Origin: Prinsepia uniflora
Lineage: Eukaryota > Streptophyta > Magnoliopsida > Rosales > Rosaceae
NCBI GenBank assembly: GCA_032719365.1
Contig: CM064874.1
Coordinates: 38,860,716-38,924,715, forward strand
Direction: 5' to 3'
Length of the DNA: 64,000 nt
Shown here: positions 11,895-23,761 of the stretch, in pieces
How positions within the stretch are numbered: position 1 is the first letter of the stretch
Layout of the letters: each line of letters starts with the position of its first letter
Made by a program: the position numbers and the translations under genes
Notes under the pieces: generated by a model
What the model was told of the DNA's origin: nothing
Seen by the model: only the letters and a program-made list of their open reading frames with translations
Databases searched by the model: none

Positions 11895-14802
11895 TGTCAG
11901 GACCCACCCCGGTTCCACCCCGAAAACCGAGGTAAATCCTGCTCCCGTCTGACACCCCGACACACAGACTAAAGTAACCTCACAAAAACCACAACTTTAC
12001 ATTGTCAGACGCAGGAGATTTAATACAACCCAGAGTCAAAACTATACAGAGCATAGAACTAAACAAAAACAAAGTGAAGCAGATACACAGAGTACACGCA
12101 CAATGGGAAACCAAACCACTCCGGGGTCACTCTCGAATACTCTATGCCTCTGACACTGCCTCGACGACGACCCCCGCGCTAGCTCCACGACTTGGAGGGC
12201 AATTTAAAAACAGAAGGTGTGAGTGGACCATAAAGAATAAAAGTTTCGAAAACCGTTTTATAATCAAACCAGGGTTTTGGCCCTCTGTTTTGAAAACATA
12301 CATGCATAACTCATTAGATGAAAACATTTATAAATCATGTAATCATCACCATTAAAACAGTTACAGAATCATCGTAAAAACAGTTATAGAAACCACATCA
12401 TAAGCATCATAAAACGTAAACATCAAGCAATCATTATCCGATCAAACCTGTTGGACCTATCCGAGTCTTTAAACTCCCGAGTCTTTAAACTCAATCCAGG
12501 CCTTAATAATATCCGAGTCTTTAAACTCAATAGGACTACGGGGGAAATATCAGTATATCCGAGTCTTTAAACTCCCGAGTCTTTAAACTCAATCCGGGTC
12601 TTTAAACCCAATCCGGGCCCGTCCCCCGTCAATCACAATCCGGATCTTTAAACCCAATAACAGGATCCAGTAAATCCAATCCAAAACCATTTAAAAACCA
12701 TTTCTAAATTCACATCCAAACCCGAATCCGAAATCACTAGTCTGATGCCCTTCCGGCATCTAGAACCGTCATTCTGAACCCAATTCCGGAATTCCACTTT
12801 TCAACTTTAAAACCAAATTCCGCTTTCCGAAATCCGATTCTAAAACCGAAAATCTTGATCATCAAAATCATGTTCCAAAATCCTTTTATAATCATTGAAA
12901 ACCATTTAGCATTTGAAATCCCAAAATCATGGCATCGAAATCAGAATTCAAAGTTTCCTCGTAAAACGTGCTGAAACCGAACTTCTCGAAAAACGTGCAA
13001 TTATATAAAACCAACATAGCATATTCAATAAACATGAAATCATGAGTAAAACAATAAAACAATTATAGAAAAGCAATTATGCATGCTCAAGTATAGAGAA
13101 GGGGTCCACTCACAGATACCGGGTACGTCACTCGCGTCCCGTACGTCTCGTATGTTCCTCGTCCGCCTGGGGACTCCCGATCCTGTCAAAAGTCATCAAA
13201 GAATGTCACTAACACGTCAACGAAGATCCTCCTAATGTTCCCCAACAATCCCCGGGTCCTAAAAGTAACGAACCGAGACCCTAAACCTTCGATCCCACGG
13301 AACTAACTCGAATCGACGTCCGATTAACCCGAAACCTAGTCCAATAAACTCGTTACAACATCTAGACCAAAAACCTAGTTGACACTTTCCCCAGAAACCG
13401 CCACACGCGCCTCCATGCGCCGCCCAAAGTTGTTGCGTGTGGGCCTCACACGCCTGCACAGGCACTGTTCATCTTCAACCTTCGAACCCGTGCACTGTTC
13501 CAGACCAGCGTAACCGGTTCTCCGCCGTCCGTCCACCATTTCCCTTCCTCTTTTCACCTATCTCATCGTCCTCTACCCAATAACCGATTCCCCTACTCCA
13601 AACACTCCAACACAGCTCCTAAATCGTCGTCACTAGCTCGAAACAAAAACCCGTTCAAACCCCTGTTTGCACTCCCGGCCACCCGTGACCTCCCCCGTCA
13701 CGGTGGCGACCCTAAACGACTCCTAAGGACTCACTGAACTCACCAGACCTCACCAAACGCCTCGACTCGTACTCAAAAACCACGACTATCAATTTGAACT
13801 TCCACGGCAAAACAGAGCAAATGAAAGGGGATGAGAAATTACCTGTACGCCGACCACCATCGTGAGCTCTGCTGGATCTGTTCGACTCTCCTCCGTCCTC
13901 ACAACACCACCACGAGTCCAATTTGATGGTTCAGTCATGGGAAGTGCACAACCGTGCATGGTGGATCTCTGGTTTGTACTCCCTGTTTTCCTTAGAACTC
14001 ACCCTCTCCTTACACACTCAAACTCACACGAGCTGCCCTCACAACTCACTCACTACATCCCTCTCGATCTCTACTCACTCACTCAATCACTAAGCCACAC
14101 CAACACACACTGCACTCGACCAATTCCTCCCTAAATCTCAGTCTCTGTTTCTTTCGAACACCGCTACAAACACACGATTTACCCGTTTATTTTGAACCGT
14201 ACAACCCCTAGAAACCTCTAGCCAAACCCCACGTGTCACAGCCTTGTGGTCCCAAACCAAAATATCCCATCTCTCCTGTGCACTTGGCCTTATCAGATTG
14301 GCCCAATTCCCAATGCACCAAAAGACCAAAATGCCCCTCTTTGAGTCAAAAATTACGGTTATGCCACTACCATTCTAGACCCGTAACTTGCCCGTCCTAT
14401 ATCCAATGAACACGTGCCGCCTGTCGTTGAACTCAGGACAACGAGATCTACCTAATGGTCCTAGGTCAACGTGAAACCCGATCGTACGAAAAGTCAACTA
14501 TTCCCCCTATTTTAACCAAATTACGATAATGCCCTCAACCTTCCGAACATCATAACTTCCTCCTCGGATGTCGGAATCGGGCGTGCCACCTGTCTACGAA
14601 TTCGTGACGTCCCGAACTGCGTCACGGTCATCGGTCAATACCCAATTGACCGCCCGACTAAAAGTCAACTTTTTGCCCAAATTAGGGGCAAAATCGTCAT
14701 TCTACACTAACGGACTTATCGGAACCAACTAACCACCGATTAAGCTCACTAATCCCATCTTGATCACTTTCTTAACCCTGATTTTCGGGACGGGTCCTTA
14801 CA
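11895..14802 (-). mobile_element. Solo gypsy LTR inside copia 5' LTR, TSD TGTCA
   Basis: On the plus strand it starts TGTCAGGACCC and ends GGGTCCTTACA, the inverse of the family termini. TGTCA lies exactly on both sides (11890-11894 and 14803-14807). Rejoining the flanks restores the copia LTR, which matches the 3' LTR at 19750-19904. It is 2908 bp long with no internal genes, hence a solo LTR. It postdates the copia element. Confidence 0.92.
12463..12655 (-). repeat. TTTAAAGA dyad array in LTR
   Basis: Seven motifs lie within 193 bp: five GAGTCTTTAAACTC, one GGGTCTTTAAACCC and one GGATCTTTAAACCC. They are the best-preserved set in the window together with 51056-51282. Confidence 0.8.
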
Positions 14803-14947
14803 TGTCACCATCTAGTTATTCTATGATAGCTGCAGTTATAGAATTAAAAGGAGATAACTACCTGATATTATCTCAATACCTGTTAACAATTGTATAAATA
14901 CATCCCTTGATTTATGAATAGAATCATCGATTGATGCCAACTCTACA

Positions 14948-14960
14948 TGGTATTAGAGTC
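14948..14960 (+). other. Copia primer-binding site
   Basis: TGGTATTAGAGTC directly follows the CA end of the 5' LTR. It is two changes from TGGTATCAGAGC, the complement of the initiator tRNA-Met 3' end used by many plant LTR elements. Confidence 0.75.
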
Positions 14961-15062
14961 ATAATGTCTCACCACTAAAAACTGATTCGTCTTGTTCCTT
15001 CTTCCGGAGACATTAAAAAACAATTTTTCTCATTCCTTCTTCCTCTTTCTTCTTCCCTGCAA

Positions 15063-18000
15063 TGGCTCATGATTCTCCCTCCTGTCCACCAATGTTGACA
15101 GCTCATGTCTCCACCTTATCATCTGTTAAACTCACTGAAACAAATTATCTTCTCTAGGAAAGTTAGATCAAATTGTTCCTAATTGGCCAAAATCATTGGT
15201 GTTTCATCAGTGGCTCTCACCCATCTCCCCTTCCACACTTCCTTCCTCTACATCCATTCAATCCTCCCCACAGTTTGAAACCTCTGCCTCTGCTTGTACT
15301 TCCACCTCTGTGCCCAATCCTAATCTTGATTATCACATTTGGTTTCAAATTATCAAAAGCCTCATCAACATGCTTCGTGCTGCACTTACTGAACTTATTC
15401 TCTCCTAAGTTGTTGGTTTTCAAACTTCATAGGAAATTTGGGAATGTCTTCACTGCAATTTCTCAAAAACAATGCCTTACCAATGCCACCAATATTCGCT
15501 ACCAACTCATGTCCATCACGAAAGGTTCCAAAACCATATCTGAATACCTCACCCATGCAAAAAATCTTGTGGGTTCTCTTGTTGCAATTAATGAACCCTT
15601 CTCCTCCACTAATTTGGTAACTATTGTTCTCTGTGGCCTTGGCTCCAAATACACCATGCTCGTCACTGTCATGTTCAATTTTCCACCTCTCCCTTCCTTT
15701 TCTGATCTGGGTGCACGCCTCCTCTTCTTTGAGGCTTAGAAAATTGCTTTTACAAGTCCTACACTGGCCACCTCGCCCATTGCCGTCTACGTTACTCGCG
15801 ACTGTCCACGTTCACATCTAGGCTCCTCGGCCCAAGTTGTGGTGGTTCTTTCTTTTCTCGGTGTGGCTCTGGTTGAGTTTTCTCTCACAATTCCTACCCT
15901 GGAATTCTTGGCTCATATTATGGGTGGTAATAGGTCGTGTCGTGTCATGAATTCTGTATTACCCATTTATGCACAATTTGAATCCGACCTGTTTAATAAT
16001 CGTGTCAAGAATGTCCAACTCGAACCCGACCTGTTAATGACCCTGTATAACCCGTGTAACCCCTTTAACTCATTTAATAAACAGATCATACTCAAAACCC
16101 AATTAACCTATGACCCATTTGACCCGTTTGATCCGTTTAACATTTTAAACCTATTTAAACTATAAGATTTAATAGATATTTAGGTAGATAAGTGGGTAGA
16201 TATATGGGTTAGTAATGACACGTTTATTAAATGGGTTAATATATAAGCCAATATACGGGTTAACCTGTTAACCCGAAATCTTCCCATTTATTAAACGGGT
16301 TAACATGTCATTATACGGGTTAACAAGTTGACCCGAAACCCACCCGTTTAATAAACGGGTCATAACAGGTTGACCCGAAAATGACCCGAAATTTTAATCG
16401 TGCGGGTTGACCCGGATAAATTTCGTGCGGGTTTCGATGTGTATCGAGTCGTGTCAAAAATTGCCCCCTTTAGCTCATATCCTCACTCCTCTCCACGCCC
16501 TAATGGGCCTCAGTGCTGGTCTTGTAACCAATTTGGGCATATTGCAGACATTTTCCACAACTAACTCACTTTAATGACCATGATCTTCCTCAAGCCTTTG
16601 CTGGCCTCTATCTTTCCAATGTGTCTGATTCAAATTGGTACCTAAACACTAGCACAACCCACCATATGAATACTATGTCTACACCTCAATACACCAACAA
16701 ATTCCTCAAATGGTCACATTATGGTTAGCAATGGTAGCACCCTCCCAATTGCTCATACTGGTAATGTTTCTTTTCCCTGTGGTACATATATCTTCCAACT
16801 CTTTGATGTCCTTCATATTTCGTCCCATCATAAGAATCTCTTGTCTGTTTCCCAATTCACTCAAGACAACTGTGTTAGTATCACCTTCTTTCCCACTCAT
16901 TTTATCATTTTTTATTTAACCATTGCTACTACTCTATTTCAGGCCCCCCGTAAAGATAGACTTTACCCCATTACTCCTCATTGTTATATTTATCGGCCTC
17001 ATCCACCCTAGGTACTTCTCACCACAGCTTCATTTTCTTAACTTTGGCATTGCTGCTTAGGCCATCCCTCAACTCAAGTATTTCGGATGTTGGCCTCATG
17101 CACCAATCTATGTTATGTTGCTTCTTTAAATTCTTCATGCTTTTGTAATCATTGAGCATTACGAAAATCCACGAGAATTTCGTTCTCACCATCTGTACAC
17201 ACATCAATAAAACCTTTTAATTTAATTCCCTCTGGTGTCTGGATGTCTCTTGTTCCCTCAATTTCTAGTTTTTGTTACTATGTATTGTTTACTAATGATT
17301 TTACTAGATATACTTAGCCCTTCCCAATGCGTCTTAAATTTGATGTCTTCAATCACTTCTCCCAATTTCTCAATTATGTTCGAACTTAATTCTCAACCAC
17401 TGCCAAAAAAATTCACAGTGATGGTGGAAAGGAATTTGAAAATAGCTCCTTAAAATCTATATGTTTCCAACAAGGCATCCTTCATGGTTTTTCCTGTCCA
17501 CACACTCCTCAAAAAAATGGCCTAACTGAATGCAAACTCAAATGCGTATCAGAAATGGGCTGACCTTTCTTATCACTACTAACCTAGCCCATTCTTTTTG
17601 GGTAGTAGCTATTACCACAACCGTCTACCTTATTAACTGCCTTCCTACTCTTATTCTAAATTGGGACTCCCTACATTTCGAGCATCATGGGAAAACACCT
17701 CCTTACCATGTTCTTCGCACCTTGTGCTCCTTTTGCTTTCCATATCTAGGTGATTACACCATTCACAAGCTTGAGTCTCAATCCCTTCCCTTTTGTCTTT
17801 CTCAGTTATAGTTCCCACCATGTAGGCTATCGTTGCCTTCATGCCTTAATTAGTCGAGTTTACAAAAGCCGCCATGTCATTCAATGAAGAAGACTTCCTA
17901 TATCACGACTCCACCACTCCAACAAACAATAATTTTGCATTTGTCCCTATTTTCACTTTCTTAAACGTATCCTCCAAAAATAGTGGCCCAAATAACAAGC

Positions 18001-19740
18001 CCACTAGCCCAAAAAGTTCCCAACTCCACCGCAACCCACATCCCACTTAGCCACAACCTCTCACACCACAACCCTCGCCACCCCAAATACCTTCTAGTCC
18101 TACTCCTCATAGGAATCTCCCTTCTCCGTTGTCTATAATCCAGTCTCCTCCAAACACTCATCCTATGACTCCCTGAAGTAAAGCCATCATTTTCAAACCC
18201 AAACACTTATTTTATGCTTCCCACTATCCTCTTCCCCAATTTTTTGCTTCTATTCTCACTCAAGCCATTAAACCCAGGAGTTATTCTCAAGCCTCTTGCT
18301 TGCCTCAATAGGCCTAGGCCATGAATGATGAATTTAATGCCCTCTTGAAGCAGGACAGTTGGTCCCTTGTTCCCTTGTCTTCCAACTCCAACACAATGGG
18401 TTGCAAATGGGTCTTTCGTCTCAAACGTCATGCTGATGGCACAATAGAATGGCACAAGCGTTGTATAGCCAAAGGCTTTCACCAACAAGCAGGGATCGAC
18501 TATAGTGAAACCTTCAGTTCCGTTATGAAACTAGCCATAATCTGTGTCATCCTTAGTCTTGCTGTTTTAGTTGGGTGGCCTATTTGACAGGTGGATGTCA
18601 AAAATGCCTTCCTCCATGGCAATCTCTCGGAAGAAGTCTACGTGCTCTAGCCCCCAAGCTTTGTTGATCCAGCTCGACCTCATAATGCTTTTCGTTTACA
18701 CAAAGCCCTCTATGGCCTTAAGCAAGCTCCTAGGGTATGGTTTGAACGATTTAGCTATTTCCTTCTTCACTATGATTTTCAATAAAGTTGTGTTGATTCC
18801 TTAATGTTTATTTTTCAACACAACTCTTGCCTCGTGTATCTACTACTGTATATCGACGATATTATTTTGACAGGGAGTTCAAATTATGCTTTATCTTCCT
18901 TTATGGCCACTCACTCAAGAGTGACATTAAAGACTTAGGTCCTCTGCATTATTTCTTGGGTGTCGAAGCTAAGTCCACTACCACATATCTCCACCTCACA
19001 TAGACCAAATACACCCTAGACATTCTCGCTCGCAATGGCTTCTCCACCTGCAAGCTCGCCCCAACTCTCGTGACTCCAAAACAAATTTTATCCGCCAATG
19101 TTGGTCAACACTTTCTAATGCTTCTACCTATCGTCAACCCGTTGGTGCTCTCCTATATTTAACACTGATAATGTGAGACATCTCTTTCACAGTCTAACAT
19201 GTGGCCCAACCTATGAGTTCTCCTACCGATGTTCATCTCATCGCTGTCGAACGCATAATTTGTTATCTCAAAGGTACTCTTGGTTATGATTTGCATCTTC
19301 AACCTGCTTTATTCTATGGCCCAATTTTAGCTTATTCGGATGCTGATTGGGCTGGCTATCATGATACCCGTCTCTATGTCACTGGCATTTTCATTTTTCT
19401 TCGGCCTAATCTTGTCTCTTGGTGTGCTAAGAAACAAAAAACTGTCTCGCTCTAGCTCCGAAGAACAATATCGTGCCCTCTCTAACACTTGTGCAAACAA
19501 TCTCTGGCTCTTGAGTCTCCTTCGTGAATTACATGTTCTGCCCGCAATACCAATTCTTCTTAAGAGTGACAATCTTAGCACTGCCTACCGTTTCCTTGAA
19601 GAACGTGTGGTCACTGGAACTCGCTATGTTAAATTTGTTCCCTCTGCTATCCAACTTGCAGATCTCTTAACAAAGGGGCTTCCAATTGCTTTTCATTCAA
19701 CTCTTCCTAAAAAACTTGTCAACCATTGGGTGCTTAGTTT
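15063..19740 (+). pseudogene. Copia gag-pol pseudogene
   Basis: The gag starts at an ATG at 15063; an in-frame TAG near 15160 and a frameshift near 15410 break it. Its UBN2-like region lies at 15420-15740. After the hAT insertion, a zinc-knuckle remnant (CWSCNQFGH, last Cys replaced) lies near 16515-16560 and a protease remnant (WYLNTSTTHH, catalytic Asp changed to Asn) near 16640. GAG-pre-integrase and integrase remnants span about 17040-17680. RT runs about 18320-18900 with an intact YIDD near 18850. RNase H runs about 19320-19680 (SDADWAG, ending in a LADLLTKGL motif). Stops and frameshifts occur in every domain, so no functional product is expected. Confidence 0.85.
15919..16472. mobile_element. 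hAT-type MITE, TSD GCTCATAT
   Basis: The 8-bp direct repeat GCTCATAT is exact at 15911-15918 and 16473-16480. The ends are TATGGGTGGTAAT and the complement of TAAAGGGGGCAAT, 9 of 13 identical. The interior is non-coding and filled with ACCCG and CGGGT strings that pair between the two halves, so the element could fold on itself. The 8-bp duplication and a TA(G)GGGTGG-like terminus are hallmarks of the hAT superfamily. It sits within the copia gag-protease region. Confidence 0.88.
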
Positions 19741-19749
19741 GCAGGGGGA

Positions 19750-19904
19750 TGAAGAATCATGTACACATGCCAGCATATAGTTATTCTAGGATAGCTGCAA
19801 TTATAGAATTACAGGGAGAACTACCTGATCTTATGTTAATACTTGTAAACACTTGGTATGTCCTTGGCTTATGAATAGAATCATCGATTGATGCCAATTC
19901 GACA
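19750..19904 (+). repeat. Copia 3' LTR
   Basis: 155 bp, TGAAGAATCATG...CGACA, directly after the purine tract GCAGGGGGA. It matches the rejoined 5' LTR (AGTTATTCTA.GATAGCTGC, GAATAGAATCATCGATTGA). Confidence 0.85.
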
Positions 19905-20297
19905 AAGACTAAAGTTTTCGAAGACATTGAATTGGCGCATTGCAACAATGAGAGACACCTATTATCAATTTATCACCACTAAGTTACTAACACAAGAAGT
20001 ACAGCCCAGCCAATCCAAGCGATGTTTTGGCAGAATGATGTTACATCCTCAATTCTTCATCCAAGAAAAGTTATTCCAGAATGAAATTAGACCAAAAGAG
20101 GAGCTGCCAGAACTCCTCTTGTTGGACAAGCCATCATCCCAGGGTAACATAGCAGACTCCTAAAACTCTCAACTCTCAACTATCAACATCAAATATTCAA
20201 ATTGAAGCATACAAACGAACATTATATGTATACAAGAGATTCAGTTGATTGGCATTTTCTCTACAAAACAAAAAAAAAACGAAATAAACATCTTTCC
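19905..20297. other. Unassigned stretch between copia and ELC 3' flank
   Basis: A 91-codon frame (19888-20163) crosses the copia LTR boundary, and its ATG lies inside the LTR. I recognise no domain in it. It could be a chance frame or a remnant exon interrupted by the insertion. No RNA gene is seen. Confidence 0.45.
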
Positions 20298-21260
20298 CCA
20301 GCTCCCTATCCAGATGCAAGTCTCTATACCAAGTTGAAAAACAAACAAAAACATGGGAAAACTCATTTGAATAGTTTGATGCCAAAGTCAATACCAAACT
20401 ACACGAATTCTCAGCTCATGCATCCTGGACACTATTCTCAAATTGCATTCTACCATGGAATAAAATAAAATCAATCCACCAAAGCTGGATAGAAGCAGTA
20501 AGTAAACAAACACTAACAGCCCTAACTTAGAATCAAATCAAGCATGTAGCAGCCAACTAGACTAAACAATAGGCAGCAATCGCAACAAAGTTTACAGTTA
20601 AAACATTCTAATATCACAAATCGTGTAGCTAGGTCTTAAAAGGAACAAACTTACACCATCTGCTTCAAATCAAGCATTCAGCAAGCACAGGAACATCGTA
20701 CAACTACAAACACACTAAAAACATGATAATTCAAGGATCTCCAAAAGAAAAAATATTAAAGTAAAGAAAAGAAGATAAAAGTTAAACTCTTTTGAGTATA
20801 AAAAGAATCAGAACTTGGTTCATTTGTCAATTATCTGCTGTAACAGCAAGTAAAACAGGCCAAGCTCAAGAATCGGGACTGGGGCATACAATCCTGTATG
20901 ATTTATGTATATACTACCACATGATTTTCTACCCAGTACTACTACAATGTACTCTTCCCCTATTTCACTATGCACGGAATGCGTTAAGTCACATTACAGG
21001 TATTTGATGCATTCCTCAAAAGAATATATCATAAAAGTAAGAATACAGGAGAAATGATTATACCAGAATTTCGCATACATTTCTGGACAAAATAAGTTTC
21101 GGTATTGTGCGTATCAAACAACAACATATTTTCCAGAGGCACCCTCTCTAAAGACAAATTATAAAATATAGGAAAAGAAAAGCATTGAAAATTTTCACAG
21201 GACTCTAACCAGAAACTACAAAATTTCAATGATAATGGAATGGAATGGAGACTGAATATA
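20298..21260 (-). repeat. ELC 3' flank, source copy of the local duplication
   Basis: This is the region immediately downstream of the ELC stop codon; its first few hundred bases on the minus strand should hold the 3' UTR. It is duplicated at 10380-11397, and small indels separate the copies. Confidence 0.8.
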
Positions 21261-22493
21261 CTATGATGAAGCATAATGTGAAAGCCTAGAAGTCATATTT
21301 GCAACCTGTGACTGCATTTGAACAGCCCGGACTTTAGCGGCGGTAGCCCGGTCATAGAACTGCTTGCGTGACAAGGACCTCACCATCTTCAAGTACTCGT
21401 CAAAGGGTATGGCCCCTTCCTGCAAAGCCTTATCCAGTGAATACACAACATCTTCAATGGTCAAATCAGATGCTGTAGATTCCAACATTTGCTTCGAAAG
21501 AACGCCTACACATTCAAAAGCATCATCCTCATCAACTCCACCCATCCTCCCACTAGCTTTCACCGCATTCTCTCTCAACCATGCCTCCAAAACATCTAAA
21601 TTCATCAACACCGTCTGCAATTGCTGCTCCAAACCCTCTGTCTCATCCACCACCTCCTTCAAACCTTTGTTAAGCTGCTCCGATCGCTGCCTCAGGGCAG
21701 CTTGTGCACTAAATAAGCCATCCAATTCTGCCTCTCTCGTCTTCCTCAAAACAGCAACGTCTCCGTGCAACATCTCCACAAGCTTATTGATCGCATTCCG
21801 CTTGAAAACCTCGTTTGGATCGTCGGTCTGAATCCGAGAAAAAGATCCACTACTTGCATATGGCGACGGTGGGTACGACCTCGGCAGAATTGCAGGGCCG
21901 GCAGGATTAGGCGAGCCCGGAGAGCCAGAATTACCAGAATTGGAATTAGAGGAGAAGGAAGTGCCAAGATTAGGGTTTGGATGGGAATTGGGCCTGCGCT
22001 GGGAGTGGAGCGGAGGGTCTTGACCAAACACAACGCTGAGATTCTTGACGAGCTCGGAGAGATTGGAGCTGGGGTAGACCCAGTTCTGCAAGTAGGGGAT
22101 GCAGACCAAACCAGAGGGATCGCAATGGCAGTGAAGGCGCTTGATGACCATGTCGCGCGCAGGGTTGACGTAGACGCAGGGCGGCTGGCGAGGGTAGGAC
22201 TCCATAAGCCAGATGATGACAGGGATGTTGTAGGTGGCGCCCTGAAACGATATTGGGACAGTGCCGTCGGCTTGGAGAATGTTGACGGAGCGACCGTCGT
22301 TGTGGATGAAGGTCGCCGTTTTGGGGTTAAGGGATAGGTAGGCGGAGGCGAGAGAGACGAGGTGGGTGCGGATGAGCCATTTGGTGTCTTCGGAGTAAGG
22401 GAGGGCGGAGGGGCCGCGTTGGGAGAGGACTGAGCTCAGTAAATTTAGGATCAGCTGCGGGTTCGGCGGCGTTGGACCGGCCAGTGGCACCAT
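21261..22493 (-). CDS. ELC: ESCRT-I component ELC/VPS23 (TSG101 homologue)
   Basis: A single uninterrupted frame of 410 codons, close to the roughly 400 residues of plant ELC/VPS23 proteins, which are also intronless. Residues ~15-150 form a UEV (catalytically inactive E2-like) domain with the family strings TFIHNDGRSVNILQADGT, VIIWLMESYP and PYLQNWVYPSSNL. A Ser/Asn/Pro/Gly-rich linker covers ~155-225. A coiled coil covers ~230-310, starting at KRNAINKLVEMLH. The C-terminal steadiness box covers ~340-405. In the known family the UEV domain binds ubiquitin and the rest assembles ESCRT-I with VPS28 and VPS37 on endosomes, sorting ubiquitinated membrane cargo into multivesicular bodies; in Arabidopsis it also affects cytokinesis and ABA-receptor turnover. 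The start fits the family N-terminus (MVP...). No break is seen. Confidence 0.96.
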   Translation of the reverse strand: MVPLAGPTPPNPQLILNLLSSVLSQRGPSALPYSEDTKWLIRTHLVSLASAYLSLNPKTATFIHNDGRSVNILQADGTVPISFQGATYNIPVIIWLMESYPRQPPCVYVNPARDMVIKRLHCHCDPSGLVCIPYLQNWVYPSSNLSELVKNLSVVFGQDPPLHSQRRPNSHPNPNLGTSFSSNSNSGNSGSPGSPNPAGPAILPRSYPPSPYASSGSFSRIQTDDPNEVFKRNAINKLVEMLHGDVAVLRKTREAELDGLFSAQAALRQRSEQLNKGLKEVVDETEGLEQQLQTVLMNLDVLEAWLRENAVKASGRMGGVDEDDAFECVGVLSKQMLESTASDLTIEDVVYSLDKALQEGAIPFDEYLKMVRSLSRKQFYDRATAAKVRAVQMQSQVANMTSRLSHYASS

Positions 22494-22650
22494 CGCAATT
22501 CCAGCCGGGGTGGGAAATAGAGCGGGAGAGAAAGACAGAGGGATATTTGATCAAATTGGTTTTCCCGTGGGAAGCGAGGTTTCATACGGTTTGTTTCCAA
22601 TAGAAGGGAGTCTAAGCGCGTAACGGTGACGTGGTCAACTATATATAATG
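22494..22650 (-). promoter_or_regulatory. ELC 5' leader and core promoter
   Basis: On the minus strand a TATATATA string (22641-22648) lies about 150 bp upstream of the ATG, a usual place for a plant TATA box with a leader of about 110-120 nt. A CCACGTCACC string with an ACGT core lies just downstream of it. Beyond the TATA-like string, repeat sequence starts, so any further host promoter must lie beyond two inserted elements. Confidence 0.55.
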
Positions 22651-23746
22651 GGATGGGCACGAAACGAGTAGAATCATATCATTTAATTATAATCAATACC
22701 GTACAGTTTGATATTCCATATTTTAAAACTGAAATTAGATTGTACCGTACCAATTAAATTTAATACGATTTCGGTATGATTTTGGTTTGAACCAAAATTT
22801 TGTGAAGGTATGAAATATTATTTTCATCCCTCTTCTCGACCAAAATGTCTTTTACAAATATATATAATTCGATTCAACAACAATATCATCAAGTCATCAA
22901 CACATTAACAAACTAAACCAACATATAATCTAAGATTCTAAATGATAAATAATCAAATCATATCAAGCAACATTGAACATACAATCCAAATTTCAATCTG
23001 CCAAGCATCATCAAGTCATCAACACAAGTCAACATCATCATTGATATACCCTTTTGATAAATTTATTCAATTTTTGGTTATTAGGTCAGAAATCAAGGTT
23101 TTATAAATGCCCATTTGGAGTTTCGGTTTAATTTTACCTTTTTTTTTTTTTTCAAATTGGTATTATTGGGTTCCAATTGAATTGGCATTTGCTGTTTTAT
23201 TTATGGATATTGTTTTTTCAATCCACAACTTTGGTGCGTCTGCTTGGTCTGAATACATAAATTGTCTTACATGGTGTGCAATGATATTCCTTGGTAGCTA
23301 TTTTTACTTTGATGGTTTGCATGTTTTGATGTAATTTTGATTTTTTGAGCGGGCTACTACTTGATTTGTGATTTTTCCTTTCGGGTTAGGTGGAGGGTGT
23401 TTAATAGAATATGGGCTTATAGATGAACTGGGACTTTAGATAGAGTAAAATCAGTGAGGTTATCTATAGTTGTTTTTATTAGCTATGGTTAATCTTATAC
23501 TAAAAGTATAGCATTGCCTAATCAACCAATAAGAAATAAATTTAATTATTAAAAAAATTCTAATTCGGCACAGTATCGATACGAGACGATTTTTCAAAAT
23601 ATCGATATCGAAACCGTACTAAATTATATTGGTACGGTTTCGGTACCGTACCAAACATACAACAGTTTTACTATTCGATTTTTTTCTGTATGGTTTGATC
23701 CAGAACAGTATGGTCTTGGTATTTTGGTTCCATGTGCCGAGTCCTA
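22646..23746. mobile_element. Probable hAT-like non-autonomous element upstream of ELC
   Basis: The left end TAATGGGATGGGCAC and the complement of the right end (TAGGACTCGGCAC) resemble the TAGGGGTGGGCA-like termini of hAT elements. Inside both ends lie mirrored, diverged strings of the GTACCGTACC / GATTTCGGTA type, indicating long imperfect terminal inverted repeats. The flanks are alternating AT, so an 8-bp duplication cannot be verified. The internal 75-codon frame at 23107-23334 shows no domain. Boundaries are approximate. Confidence 0.5.
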
Positions 23747-23761
23747 ATATATATTATTTTT

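Larger units (their letters stand above)
11872..19904 (+). mobile_element. Degenerate Ty1/copia retrotransposon with short LTRs
   Basis: Short LTRs bound the element: the 5' LTR is 11872-11894 plus 14808-14947 (split by a solo LTR), and the 3' LTR is 19750-19904. A primer-binding site follows the 5' LTR at 14948, and a purine tract (GCAGGGGGA, 19741-19749) precedes the 3' LTR. Flanks AGGAC (11867-11871) and AAGAC (19905-19909) fit a 5-bp target duplication with one change. Domain order gag, protease, integrase, RT, RNase H is the copia order. Many stops and frameshifts make it inactive. Confidence 0.88.

Noticed and set aside
12463..12655. CRISPR-like array of short repeats
   Set aside because: The repeats are 14-base dyads with irregular 0-50-base gaps and recur in every related LTR; there are no unique spacers or cas genes, and the genome is a plant's.
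19888..20163. 91-codon ORF as a host gene
   Set aside because: Its ATG is inside the copia LTR, no domain is recognisable, and the reading frame is not supported by any second feature.
21364..22337. Plus-strand ORFs of 155 and 190 codons
   Set aside because: They are antisense shadows of the ELC coding region.
23107..23334. Hydrophobic 75-codon ORF as a small membrane protein
   Set aside because: It lies within the hAT-like repeat; hydrophobicity comes from T-rich sequence, and no family is recognised.
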